From assembly GCA_963921935.1 (NCBI GenBank), contig OY998180.1, forward strand, positions 196,519,044-196,583,043: DNA of 64,000 nt, written 5' to 3'. Under the pieces are notes generated by a model. The model saw nothing but the letters and a program-made list of their open reading frames with translations, ran no database searches and was not told the origin of the DNA. Positions 32,011 through 42,716 of the stretch are shown here, one piece after another (the stretch's first letter is position 1; every line of letters begins with the position of its first letter). The stretch comes from Galeruca laticollis. Its lineage: Eukaryota > Arthropoda > Insecta > Coleoptera > Chrysomelidae. The translations under genes and the position numbers were made by a program.

Positions 32011-33781
32011 ATTGAGTTACAAACAGTAACATATGGAACTAACTCAGCTCCTTTTCTTGCTACTCGAGTTATACAAGAGATAGCTAATACTAACGAACAC
32101 CAATTTCCTTTGGCTTCTGAAGCGTTAAAATCCCAATGCTATGTAGATGACATCCTTGCAGGATGTAATAATTATGACGAACTTTCTGAACTTTATTCTC
32201 AATTAAATACCATTTTAAATAGCTCAGGTTTTACTTTACACAAGTGGTGTTCAAATTCTCAATCGTTTTTACAAACTATTTCAGAAGTCCAATTAATTGA
32301 ATATAATTTAAACTTTGATGACAATCCAAATAAAGTGTTGGGGTTAAAATGGCTTCCTCGAACAGACACTTTAAAAATTATGATCCCTGAAATTCCTATT
32401 ACGGAAAAACCAACTAAAAGGATTATACTCTCGGCATTAGCTCAATGTTTCGACCCTTTAGGTTTGATAAACCCTGTGATAGTAAAAGGAAAAATTTTAC
32501 TTAAAAAATTATGGATAAAAAAATTAGACTGGGATACTGAAATCACTGATCCTGTTTTAATAAATGATTGGAAATCCCTAATAAAATTAATATTCAGTTT
32601 AAAGGATTTACAAATTCCTCGTAAGTTATATTCTCATTCTCTCTCTTTAAAATTTGAAATTCATGGTCTTTGCGACGCAAGCACATTCGCTTATGGAGCT
32701 TGTATTTATCTTAGAGTAATAAATGAAAATAATGTAGTAACATGTAATTTAATATCTGCTAAATCAAGAGTTGCTCCAATAAAAACTATTACTTTACCGC
32801 GTTTGGAATTATGTGCAATGTTAATTTTATCAAAATTAACAAATAACATTTTCACTATCTTCAAAAATAACATTCAATTTACCTCAATCAACTTATGGTC
32901 AGATTCTAAAATAGCCCTTGCTTGGTGTGACGACCATCCAAATAGGTGGTCTACATTCGTATCACATAGAGTCTCTAAAATACAAGAGCTAACGAAAGAT
33001 TGTAAATGGAGATATATACCTTCATCAAAAAATTCTGCTGACATTTTATCACGAGGAAACTTTTCCCTGGAAATCATAGAATCTGGAATTTGGTTTAACG
33101 GACCTAATTTTTTACATAACGAAAATTTAAACCTTGCTGATTTTGACAATCCAGTCTCTATTAAAAACGTCCCTGAGGAGCGGAAAGCAGCTCATGTTAC
33201 TGTCCGGATATCAGAAAATATTACATTTTGGACTGAAGCATTTTTAAAATTTTCTAGTTTTAATCATTTGAAACGTACTCTAGCATATGTATTTCGATTT
33301 GTTTCTAACACTAAAAATCAAATCAAAAATACTGGTCCTCTGTCTGTAGATGAATTGGACTCTTCTTTAAATTTTATTATTAAAACTCTCCAACAAAAAT
33401 ATTTTGCAAAACAAATTTCAGAATTAAGAGCTAGTAAAGTAATTTCAGATAAGCAACTATTATCTCTAAAATTATTCTTAGACTCAGATAACTTAATCCC
33501 TATTGGAGGAAGACTAGAAAATGCTAATATCTCTTATAATCAAAAACATCCTTACTTACTACCTTCTCATAATCATGTTGTAACATTAATGTTGAAAAAT
33601 GAACATATCAGATTAGGACATGCTGGTGCACAGACAGTATTGTCAAACTTTCGATTAAAATTTTGGCCATTAAACGGACATAGAGAGATCAAGAAAATTA
33701 TAAGAAATTGTATTACTTGTTATAGATTTCTAGCGCTTCCCGAACACCAAATTATGGCACATTTGCCAAGAGAGAGTTCTC
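32011..33781 (+). pseudogene. BEL RT (second part), RNase H, integrase zinc domain
   Basis: Same frame after the TGA: TVTYGTNSAPFLATR, then the catalytic CYVDDILAG (about 32140), RNase H with IHGLCDASTFAYGA (32658), WSDSKIALAW (32897) and NSADILSRG (33037), and the integrase HHCC zinc domain (HIRLGHAGAQT, then CITCYRF at about 33709-33730). A one-base shift near 33782 puts the integrase core in another frame. Confidence 0.85.
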
Positions 33782-34728
33782 ATGTCAAGACCGTTCCAAA
33801 AAGTTGGAGTAGATTTTGCCGGTCCTTTTTTAATAAAATCTTCACATTTAAGAAAAGCACCATTGATAAAGTGTTACATTTCAATGTTTGTTTGTATGGT
33901 CACGAAAGCTGTCCATATTGAACTGGTTACTAGTCTTTCTACTGAAGCATTTTTAATGACATTGAAAAGATTTATCTCTCGCAGAGGCAACCCAACTATC
34001 ATTTACAGTGATAACGGTACTAATTTTCAAGGTTCAAAAATTCAACTTAGATCTTTATACGATTTATTCAATAATGCTCAAAATACTGAAACTATACAAA
34101 ACTATCTTTCACAAAACGAAAGTCAGTGGAAGTTTATCCCTCCTAGATCACCACACTGGGCGGAATATGGGAAGCAGCAATAAAAAGCGCAAAATATCAT
34201 ATAAATAGATTAATGGGAAACACTAAATTTACATTTGAAGAATTTCACACTGTATTAACTCAAATTGAGGCAATTCTAAACTCAAGACCTCTCTGTCCTT
34301 TAAATAGTGATCCCACAAACTTAAATTACTTAACTCCAGGTCATTTTTTGATTGGTTCTAGTTTATCTGCATACCCTGATAAAGACTTCACTCAAGTGCC
34401 CGAAAATAGGTTAAAGTTTTGGCAACATTGTATAAAAATTCAACAAACTTTTTGGAAAAAATGGTCAACTGATTATCTTAATAGATTACAAAATTCCCCC
34501 AAATGGTTCAAACCTCTACGTAATATTCGAGTTAATGACTTGGTCTTACTACGAGAGGATAATGTTCCCCCTTTACTTTGGCCTCGAGCGCGAGTGCTAG
34601 AAGTATACCCCGGACAAGACGAAAAAGTAAGAGTCGTAAGACTCAAAACTCCTCAAGGAGTTTGCACTCGCTCAATTGCAAAAATTTCTCTTTTACCCTA
34701 CGATGACGCTACCGAACATGACATTTAA
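33782..34728 (+). pseudogene. BEL integrase core and C-terminus
   Basis: 33782-34183 has VGVDFAGPF (first Asp) and IIYSDNGTNF (second Asp). A small deletion near 34158 shifts the frame at the WEAAIKSAKYH helix that carries the Glu. 34189-34728 continues with LNSRPLCPL, LTPGHFLIG and the Trp-rich C-terminal domain (FWKKWSTDYLNRLQ, PGQDEKVRVV). Stop at 34726-34728, about 475 bases before the 3' LTR. Confidence 0.85.
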
Positions 34729-35186
34729 AGTTAAACCATTGATTTTTTTTTTATATTTTTAAATTTGATTTGATAATTTTTTTTCTTTTAAATTTCAAAT
34801 TCTTTGGTCTGGGTCACTTTACTTTGTGAATACTCATAGATGAGTCAGTCCGAACATTTTTATTTCTTCATTACTATAAAAAGTGGTGGCTTGCCAATAA
34901 AACGACTGAGGCGTCGTCTTTAAATACTGTTAAAAGAATAGTTACTCACCTTCATTAATTATTAATTTCTCCTCACTGGACACTTATTCACCTGGTTTGG
35001 TCTCAATTTTTGTGTTTAGGTCCTTACCTTAAATTATCCTGTTTGTGTCTTTAATAAGACATGTAATTTCTTCGGTTATAAACTTAAAAATATTTTCTTT
35101 ATAAGAGTTATTTTTCTTTGTTACTAAATATTACACATGTATAATTAACAGTTTATTTGCTTTCGTTATTGAAGTCTAAAGCCTTC

Positions 35187-35202
35187 AAAAAGGAGGGGAG
35201 AA
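35187..35202 (+). promoter_or_regulatory. BEL polypurine tract
   Basis: AAAAAGGAGGGGAGAA directly before the 3' LTR, the usual plus-strand priming site. Confidence 0.8.
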
Positions 35203-36049
35203 TGTTGTGGAAACACAATTCTAAAATAGAATAATTTTTGACCTACATAATCTTTCATACTGAATATTCAAGCTTAAAATTGTTTATATCAATTTAACAA
35301 TAACTCCTTTTTATTAAAAACCTGCCATCGTGATAAATTAAACATGAATGTTAGTATTGTAGCTCAAATATCACAGAAATCATCACATTTAGAATTGGTC
35401 TGTAAAATATGTTCAAATAACCTTGTAATATTCAGTAAACTTGCAATATAACAAAATTCCTCAAGTTTCAACGTTTAAAATCTTTGCAGTTCCATTCTCT
35501 CTCAAAATGTTAGTATAAAAAAACAGCAGAAAAACAAACGTTTGTCGGGCCGTTTAATCTACAGTCGAACGATTCACGGCGGCACCTTGTATCAACCCGA
35601 AAGGGATTTTTAGAAATTTTAGCTTGAATGTGCATCTATCTCCCCTCTCGTTAAAAAAACTGAGACACAATTTAACTGAAGTAAATTCACGTCATAGAGT
35701 CAGTCGGTTTTTAGACCCAAAAGTAAACTTATGGTCCATGACCACACAAAAACTATAACGTCTCTCAATTATTATAATATGTAGTATTGGTCTAAAGATA
35801 ATATTTAGTACTGGCTAATGTACATCAAGTGATTAAAGTAAATAAATTGAATAGTAGTACAATTTGTTTTATAACCAGTCCTAGTGGATTAAAAGTGCAT
35901 AATCAAATTGAACACACCAGTTAACTGCATTCTGGGAAGAAGAAAAAAGCAGTTGGGAATGCAGTTCCCCTTGGAAGAGTAGAAGGTAGGAGATATTGTT
36001 TTATTAATAAGTGACTCTCATGCCAAATTAAGGCCCTTTTACTCCAACA
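35203..36049 (+). repeat. BEL 3' LTR
   Basis: 847 bases, pairs with 27480-28326; followed by target duplication CTATC. Confidence 0.95.
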
Positions 36050-36315
36050 CTATCTTTGTCACTTATTAAAAATATTTGCTACCCGTTGAGTGTATGTTTC
36101 AAGTCTAAGGCTACTCATTGGGGCATAAAACATATAGATAAACTGCACTCAAGGAATTTTCTGAATTTATTGGGAAATTTCTTACAAAATTCAGTATTGA
36201 GGAAACAGGTCTCCATATTGATGAAAGTTACTCATTTCTTTGTGCCACTCCAGATGCAATGGTGTCATGTGATTGCTGTGGACAAATATGTGTGTAAGTG
36301 AAGTGTCCATATTTG
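36050..36315 (+). pseudogene. YqaJ-type nuclease core fragment
   Basis: Continues the SWIM/YqaJ gene after the BEL insertion: LSLIKNICYP, FKSKATHWG (36098-36122), then after a frameshift near 36145 CATPDAMVSCDCCGQ and V-KCPYLL. In the YqaJ/lambda-exonuclease fold the ExK motif would read EVK; here the Glu position is TAA (36295-36297). The piggyBac is inserted at the TTAA formed by the LL codons. Confidence 0.65.
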
Positions 36316-36699
36316 TTAACACATTGACGGACAGTAGGAACAAGTGATGTTCGAAAATTGACACTATATGTTTTTGTAATTTTTAGAATATTAGAAGTAT
36401 AGGTTTACTCTTTCTGCTTAAATGAACTTAATTTTGATTAATTCAACACCTTTAATTCGGTCGCGGCTATAACCTTCATGGTGCCAGCAGACTCTAGATA
36501 CTAAGTAATGGGGCGATGATGGCTATAACAGCAAAAATTTAAAAACGTAAATGACAGTTTTATTGACTCAAATAAGCAGTTTTTGTGTGCAACAAACTAT
36601 TTGTGGGAGTTTTAGACAAAATGTTAGTTCACAATAAAACAAAGAGAAATAAATGACAAAAATTTTTATTATAATTTTATAATTATTACACAATATTTT

Positions 36700-37023
36700 C
36701 GGTATGCTATGTTTCAAAGCATGGGGCAGGACACAGTGCAGGTTTTGATATATATGACGTTTCCCTACTTATTCCCGTTTATAACATTGTTTACAACGCT
36801 GACAGGACAAATTTTGTCAGGAAAATGTTGTGTTCCATTGTAACTGATTACAATGGTTTGGATTAGTGCACGTTTAAGTTGAACCAAATACATTCCATCC
36901 TGTTTATAATCTATACCAGTTAGAGATCGTATGATTGCTTCCCTGTATTCCTTAAACTTCATTTGAGAACCTGTCTTTTCTTGTAGTAAGAATTCCACAC
37001 AAAGATTACCTTTTTATAGCATC
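36700..37023 (-). pseudogene. piggyBac transposase, C-terminal part
   Basis: Resumes left of the DD82E insertion: CYKKVIF, then 36998-36765 EKTGSQMKFKEYREAIIRSL and THF-PDKI-type text. A shifted frame gives the Cys-rich C-terminal zinc domain (CQRCKQCYKRE, then a CVLPHALKHS-like tail). Joined at one copy of TA it continues KTI from 40505 upwards, which proves the split. Confidence 0.75.
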
Positions 37024-37344
37024 TATACTCTGTTCGCTCCCAAGAAAAACCGCCTGTAAACAAAAACCGTGCGTGATCTATGCTAAATCGGCTTCGTATT
37101 GGACGACTCGCTTTGAAATATTAGCAGTAGGAGAATAGAAGTTTTTACAGGGTCGTACATGCTGTGGGTGATCTGGGCATCTGACTGTGTTAGTACTAAA
37201 ATTAATTACTGTGTATAGTACATATTTACGAAAGTTAATTTACAGTATTAGTGTTTCGAGTTGTTAGAATTGTGTTATTCTTGTCTTATGTGTTCTGATA
37301 ATAATTATTGATATTTGTAAAGTTAATTATTTAAAAACAAAACT

Positions 37345-38030
37345 ATGTCGAGTACAGACAGTGTCAGTGATAACGAACAACATAATGTCGAGTTATCTCC
37401 CCCAAGAAAAAGACCTAAAAAGTGTCATTTACATGTTGGCACAAAATACATGATTTTAAATATTTTTAAAATTATTTCTCGCGAGAATCCTCATATGGCT
37501 GTGTGGCAGATTGTGCAGAGAGCCGCATATTTGTCCGGAACTTCCTGCTCAAGTGTGTATAAAGCAAAAAGAGAGTATCAACAATCACATTCATTTCTGG
37601 AACCTCGTACTAACCAAAACTGAGTGAGATCTATAGACGTTGATGACGTAACAAGAAATGCTGTTAGAAGAAAAGTACATGAATTCTATTTTCGCAATGA
37701 TCTTCCTACTATTAACAAAATATTGAAAGAAGTTAATGATGATGTTGGTTTGCCGGATTTTAAACGAATGTTTTATTCACTTTTAAAAACGCTCAAGTTC
37801 AAGTTTAAAAAAGAGGAAGAAATAGAAAAAAGTTAGATAAAGAGGGTAGAAGTAAGTAGAAGAGAATATTTAAAAAAAAAATAAAGTTATTGAAATGAAA
37901 ATTTACTACCTTGACGAAACTTGGGTGAATGCTGGGCACACGAAATCGAAAATTTGGGTTGACAGTTCCATTACTTCCTCTAAAAAAGCGTTTTTAGATG
38001 GTCTTTCTACATGGTTGAAAAATCCGTCGG
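37345..38030 (+). pseudogene. DD82E transposase, exon 1
   Basis: ATG 37345; an acidic N-terminus, then a helix-turn-helix region (YMILNIFKIISRENP, AAYLSGTSCSSVYKAKREY). A TGA at 37621-37623 and frameshifts near 37805 and 37860-37890 break it. The core then reads KIYYLDETWVNAGHT (first catalytic Asp) and FLDGLSTWLKNPSG. The exon ends G|GTAAGT at 38030. Confidence 0.75.
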
Positions 38031-39226
38031 GTAAGTATTTACTCAGTAAACATAACCTGTGCATCTAACAGGAAATGTCGCAAGTATGCTTTTATCCTGC
38101 TGGGTACATAATATAAATTTTATTAATTTGTGAAACATCCTAAGAAACATCACCGATTATTATGAGAGATGAAAAAAGTAGAAAAATATAGTCATTACGA
38201 TAAAAAGTGGTATGATATAGAAAATAATGTAATAGGTACAAACTGATATTAGTTTATTTGACGTATTTAATAGTTATTTGTAAAACAAGTGTCACAATGA
38301 CTCGTTTTGTAGTACGAGTGAAGTTTGCACAACATGTGCAAATCACGAGTACTACAGAAAGTCATTGTGGCACAAGTTTTACACAATATTTTTTATAATT
38401 CGCATTAATTTAATTATTTAAATAAAATAGAATTTCATATAATCCCTGTTTTTAAACTAGGAGGAGTTGTTTGAATTAAGTTGGCAGTTCTGTAAAGTCC
38501 TAATTGGTCAGATCACAGATGGTTTTATTTGGCACTTCTGACTTTTGACATATAACCGAATAATTGTGTAAATTGTAAACAAACTTTCATTTAATCAAAC
38601 AGAGGATGATACCTATTTATTGATCCTATACAATATAAAAATAAACAATTGACAAATCATTGATAAATAAACGTTAGCGTACTTTATCCATTAATATTTT
38701 TAATATATAAATCATTCTAATAATTTACCTTTGATATAATAATTTGCTAGCTAGAATAACGCTAGACCATTTTATTTATAATTTGTGTCAAGGTTAAAGT
38801 CAAATGTCAAATAAAAATATAACTAAATACAATAACCAACTGTACACTAAAAATTACTATAACAGTGTTCAAAGAGCTTCATTGTGACACTGTAAACAAT
38901 GTTATAATGAAGTCTCTTTTATACGCGAATTATAAAAATTCCTTAAATGTTGCTCTATCATCAGTATATACGACAGGAACGAATATGGTAACCGCGTAAG
39001 TTGGCTACATATAGAAAACTTTGGTATTATTGATTTTATGAAAAAAGTTATCCTTCATAAAAAGTTCTGTATATTCAAAAATTGCAAATGCAATCATCTT
39101 ACGCGGATACAATGTATAATAAACATTTTCAAACATATAAGATGTCGCTAATACTTCTTTGCATTTTGTTGAGGATATTTTTGTTTATTTTCGCGTGTGT
39201 TGTATATAATTTAAAACATTTTTTAG
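38031..39226 (+). other. Intron of the DD82E transposase gene
   Basis: Donor GTAAGTATTT at 38031 and acceptor ATTTTTTAG ending at 39226. Joined across it the frame reads NPSGKGKRLIVCHIGS, so the junction is exact. The intron contains a foldback element (38275-38940). Confidence 0.75.
38275..38940. mobile_element. Hairpin-headed MITE in the transposase intron
   Basis: An imperfect palindrome at about 38285-38375 (arms GTGTCACAATGACT... and ...AGTCATTGTGGCAC) is followed by a body bounded by inverted TTTTTATAATTCGC (38389-38402 and 38925-38938). GTGACA text recurs near the right end. Same architecture as 13188-13988 and 41948-42310. Exact limits and target duplication unresolved. Confidence 0.55.
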
Positions 39227-39834
39227 GAAAAGGGAAAAGACTCATAGTATGTCACATTGGCAGTGAAGATGGCTTCGTTCCTGATGGTTTTTGGGCGTTT
39301 GAATCCAAGAAAAGTGGTGACTATCACGAGGAAATGGATGGGAGGTCGTTTGAGAATTGGCTATCATCCATTTTGCCTCGCTTACAGGATAATTGCGTGA
39401 TAGTGTTGGACAATGCTCCCTATCACTCAAGAAAACAAGAAAAAATTCCAAATACCGTGAACAGAAAAGCAGAAATAGAAGAGTGGTTACGATCTAAAGA
39501 TAATACTTTTGAAAGTAATTTACTCAAGTCGGAACTATTAACCGTTGTAAAACGACACAAGGAAAAATATAATTAATATATTATTGATGAAATGGTAAAA
39601 GCACAAAATAAAACGGTGTTAAGGCTCCCGCCTTACCATTGTGAACTTAACCCGATTGAGTTAATATGGGCAGACATTAAATGGAAAAAACACGTTAATC
39701 ACGTTAAAGAAAAAGTTGAAAGTAGAATGTGGGAGCTGAATAATCTACTGGATGATGTGTTCGACACAACCATACAACCAGTCATTATTACCCTAAATGA
39801 AGAAGACAGCAGTAGCTCTAGCTGCTCGGAGTAG
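39227..39834 (+). pseudogene. DD82E transposase, exon 2
   Basis: KGKRLIVCHIGSEDGFV, SGDYHEEM, VIVLDNAPYHSRK (second Asp), KAEIEEWLRSK, one stop (TAA 39573-39575 within KYN-YIIDEM), then VLRLPPYHCELNPIELIWA with the Glu and a Ser-rich acidic tail ending at 39834. Apart from that stop the exon is intact. Confidence 0.8.
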
Positions 39835-39992
39835 TAGAGTAGAAATGTTTTCTTGGTTTTATCCTTACTTATAGAGTGTGAAGTCGGTATCATGCATGCA
39901 AAACTGTTTTATTATACTTATTATTTATAAAAAATTCTCTGCATTGTATTAAACTTGTATTACAGCCATAATATATCGAATTATTTGTGACG

Positions 39993-40155
39993 TACACGAG
40001 TTGTGTCAAAAATAGATTTTTGTCCAAGAGTAAATTAATATTTTAGTGATGTTTTTTGAATTCTTAAATTTCCCTTTACAAGCTGATTGTAAAAACATCA
40101 ACTAAAATATTAATTTACTCTTTGACAAAAATCATATTTTAGACACAACTCGTAT
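39993..40155. repeat. Near-perfect hairpin (foldback MITE)
   Basis: Arms of about 65 bases run from ACGAGTTGTGTCAAAAATAG and back from CTATTTTAGACACAACTCGT-like text, with a short loop around 40070. It lies in the 3' flank of the DD82E gene, with no ORF. Confidence 0.75.
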
Positions 40156-40604
40156 ACGACTCAAAATTTTTATAGCTGATAATTGTATTTAAAATTTTGG
40201 TCCATGCAAATCTTTTTATAAAGAATACCTTTTTTACTAAGAATTTACATTTGTTTGATTATGTATAATCTTTTTTCCATTTTGTGTAAATAATGACATA
40301 GATACAATGCATATCTTGTAAATAACGTATATTTTACATTTTATGCTAACAAACCGTAATTGATTTAATTAATTTTAAAATAATTAGTACATTATTGTGT
40401 GAATACTCAATGCGCCCCTGTTCAACCTTATTCGCTTGCCTAGATCATTCAATATGCGCGTGATTTTATTTACATGCGGTTTTTCTTGGGAGCGAACAGA
40501 CTTTAATTGTTTTTCGTGGACAGGAATAGTAGGACATCATCTGATCTGCTTTATCAACACCTGACATATTCTGATTATAATTTACTATTTCAATTGATTT
40601 TCTC

Positions 40605-41727
40605 TTTTCATGTTGTCGCCGGTGAGCTATGTTTATCATACTTGGATGTTGTTAGACATAGCACATTCTGTTTATCTTTCCACTTGGACACGTATGTCTG
40701 ATTTTGGCAACGCCATACAAGTTCTCCTCTTCTAAGCTTATGACGTGTTACTTCTTGCGGCAGACCCTTCCTATTTACAGGAAGAGTTCCTGTCACATGT
40801 GTTTGTTAGATAATGGTAGACTGTTGTAATAGTTGCCCATGAACAAGTGATGGCCTTTGTTTAAATATGACTGCATCAGTCGCATCACAAGACTTTTAAT
40901 AATCGTCATGTTTTCATCATTTACTCGAAGGCCTTTGTAGATTTCTATGTTCAAAACATAACCTTGGATTGAACAAAGTTCGTAGAATTTGATTCCGTAT
41001 TTTGCCTTTCATGTACGTGCGAAAATAAAGCTTTCCTCGAAATAACAAATATTCATCTAATGATAATGCTTCATTTGGTGCATATGCATTTGCAAACTTT
41101 TGTATGAGCAAATCAAGAAATATTTTAATTTTACTCAAAGGGCCGTTTGAATTTTCTTCTACACAAAAGCATCTCAATATTTGCTCAAACCTCCATCCAG
41201 ACATTTGTGAAGGGAATGCTGGGTGGTAATGTAATGCATCTATGGAAAAGAGTTTTCTAATGCTGGAGAATTTTAGCTGGGACTGAAACAAACACAAACC
41301 TAAAAACTTTCTCATTTCAATTGTATCAGTATTTTTGAAATTTGCCTTCCTACTATGTCTTGTATGTGGCCATGTTTGTTGCTGTAATCATTCGTAGATT
41401 TTATAATAATTTCCATTACTTGGCCATCCCATATCTTTTCAAAAGCCTGAATTGGAGAAACATTTTCGTCTATATCCAAAAAAATCTCAGCGACATCTGC
41501 ACCAAAAGAAAAGTTTTGTATCGGTGCTGTATTGGTATGCCATGTCTCATCATTTTCTGGTGCTTCGTATTCCTCATCTGTAGTTGATTCATTATCTTCA
41601 CTACTCGAACTGTTACTTTCAGTACTGTCAGCATCAGATTAGATTCTCATTCACTGTTGCTTGACTCACTACTAGTTTCCTTAAAAAGCCTCAACAGCCT
41701 AGGCTGATCTTTTTCCCAACAGGCCAT
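40605..41727 (-). pseudogene. piggyBac transposase, N-terminal and central part
   Basis: Starts MACWEKDQPRLLRL (ATG 41727). Open piece 41315-40917 has RKFLGLCLF, HPAFPSQMSGWRFEQILRCF, and ALSLDEYLLFRGKLYFRTYM, the DDE_Tnp_1_7 core including the first Asp block. Then GHHLFMGNYYNS replaces the expected DN-Y block (Gly for the catalytic Asp, GGC against GAC), and 40796-40608 reads TGTLPVNRKGLP and VSKWKDKQNVL. The frame continues to SGVDKADQMMSYY (near 40535), the third catalytic Asp region. Confidence 0.8.
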
Positions 41728-41947
41728 TTTCTGTAAATAAAAACATTTTATTTTATATTATTATTTATTTATATTTCAAATGTAAAATCAATAATAACCA
41801 AATACCAGTATAAACAATAAATATCGTCAAATGAATCAATAAAAACTATAAAATGAAGAGAAAACAAGATCGCAACTATTTCATTCACAACCACGTGCAT
41901 ACTGAAGCTACAAGTCGTGTAACAGGTGGACTACGAAATTCAACCTA

Positions 41948-42310
41948 AAATAGTATATTGTGCAACAAGTGGGGAAAGCTCAACTTTTATCACGAGTGTG
42001 GAAGTTTGTGGCACGAGCCAAGGGCGCAAACACACGAGTGAGAAAAGTACTTTTCCCACATGTTACACACTATACTTTTTCTACAACTGCACAAATTTAA
42101 AGAATACAAGTAAATAGTTTTGTAGAAATAGTCTAAGCATCGAGGACCACCCACCGAAAACGGCTGGGCATCGAGTATAACTTTCTGAAATTGGCTGGGC
42201 ATCGAGTATCCCCTACTGGATTTTCCATATAAATGTATGTGCAATATATGGTTTTGAAATTAAGTAAGCTGTGAGAAATACGCTACTTTTCATAGCAGTT
42301 GTAGAAAAAA
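41948..42310 (+). mobile_element. Hairpin-headed MITE with GGCTGGGCATCGAG repeats
   Basis: Palindrome at 41948-42075 (arms AGTATATTGTGCAACAAGTG and, inverted, AGTATAGTGTGTAACATGTG), then a body bounded by inverted TTTTTCTACAACTGC (42075-42090, 42292-42308). GGCTGGGCATCGAG occurs at 42166-42179 and 42195-42208, with a partial copy at 42139. It lies inside the piggyBac, near its right end. Confidence 0.65.
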
Positions 42311-42484
42311 TTATTTCCAAAACGACACTAGGCTTCTACTTGTACACCGGTAAATGAACATTTGTGCCACTATAGCCGTAGTGTCTAAAAACGACCATTT
42401 GGTTTTGGACGGCTATTGCCGTCATGACACATACAACTTCGTTTTGGCGGCTATATTAGACGCAAGTGTCCGTCAACGTGTTAA

Positions 42485-42716
42485 GACAAGAGTTTTGTTG
42501 ACTTTATCAATGAAAAACATTCATTCTGGACGTATGACCAAAATGATAATACTAAGGTAATTTTGAAACCAGATCATACATATTATCAAATACAGATGCA
42601 AATGCACATAACTCACAGTAAATTTTGTGGTTTGGTCTCCGAATTCACGCAGATCATCTTTTTGGAATGAAAACTTCCCAAAAGCATATGAATTTCATAA
42701 AAAAGTTATCCTTCCA
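42485..42716 (+). pseudogene. YqaJ-type nuclease C-terminal fragment
   Basis: After the piggyBac TTAA the frame reads DKSFVDFINEKHSFW, then YYQIQMQMHITHSKFCGLV, the helix-and-strand block with tandem Gln that follows ExK in YqaJ proteins, and ends near AYEFHKKVILP. This joins the segment at 36050-36315. Confidence 0.6.

Larger units (their letters stand above)
27480..36049 (+). mobile_element. BEL/Pao LTR retrotransposon, nearly full length
   Basis: 847-base LTRs starting TGTTGTGG and ending CCAACA, flanked by the 5-base duplication CTATC (27475-27479, 36050-36054). Between them are a primer-binding site, leader repeats, gag with zinc knuckles, aspartic protease, RT, RNase H, integrase and a purine-rich tract. 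The two LTRs differ by four substitutions and two 2-base indels by eye, so the insertion is young. The coding region nevertheless has at least five breaks. Confidence 0.95.
37026..40503 (+). mobile_element. DD82E (Sailor-like) Tc1/mariner-related transposon
   Basis: Inverted ends share TCTGTTCGCTCCCAAGAAAA and are flanked by TA (37024-37025, 40504-40505). The transposase gene on the plus strand has an intron. In the core, the second Asp (VLDNAPYH, codon 39409) and the Glu (NPIELIWA, codon 39658) are 82 codons apart, the spacing of the Sailor group rather than DD34D/E mariners. It is inserted in the piggyBac gene. Confidence 0.85.
36320..42480 (-). mobile_element. piggyBac-type element, interrupted
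   Basis: Ends CACATTGACGGACA and (inverted) CACGTTGACGGACA, each next to TTAA (36316-36319 and 42481-42484), the exact piggyBac target. Transposase pieces lie on the minus strand at 41727-40605 and 37023-36700; a DD82E transposon (37026-40503) splits them. Without that insertion the element is about 2.7 kb. Confidence 0.9.
25709..42716 (+). pseudogene. SWIM zinc finger / YqaJ-exonuclease gene, split by insertions
   Basis: Four segments on the plus strand form one protein order. 25709-26035 is the N-terminus; 26817-27479 holds a SWIM finger and the GRITASNF block; 36050-36315 holds the YqaJ nuclease core; 42485-42716 holds its C-terminus. A BEL element (27480-36049) and a piggyBac (36320-42480) separate them, each with its target duplication, so the parts were once contiguous. 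Proteins combining SWIM and YqaJ (lambda-exonuclease type) domains are common, uncharacterised and repetitive in insect genomes; their role is unknown. Frameshifts and stops, one at the catalytic ExK Glu, show the copy is dead. Confidence 0.7.
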
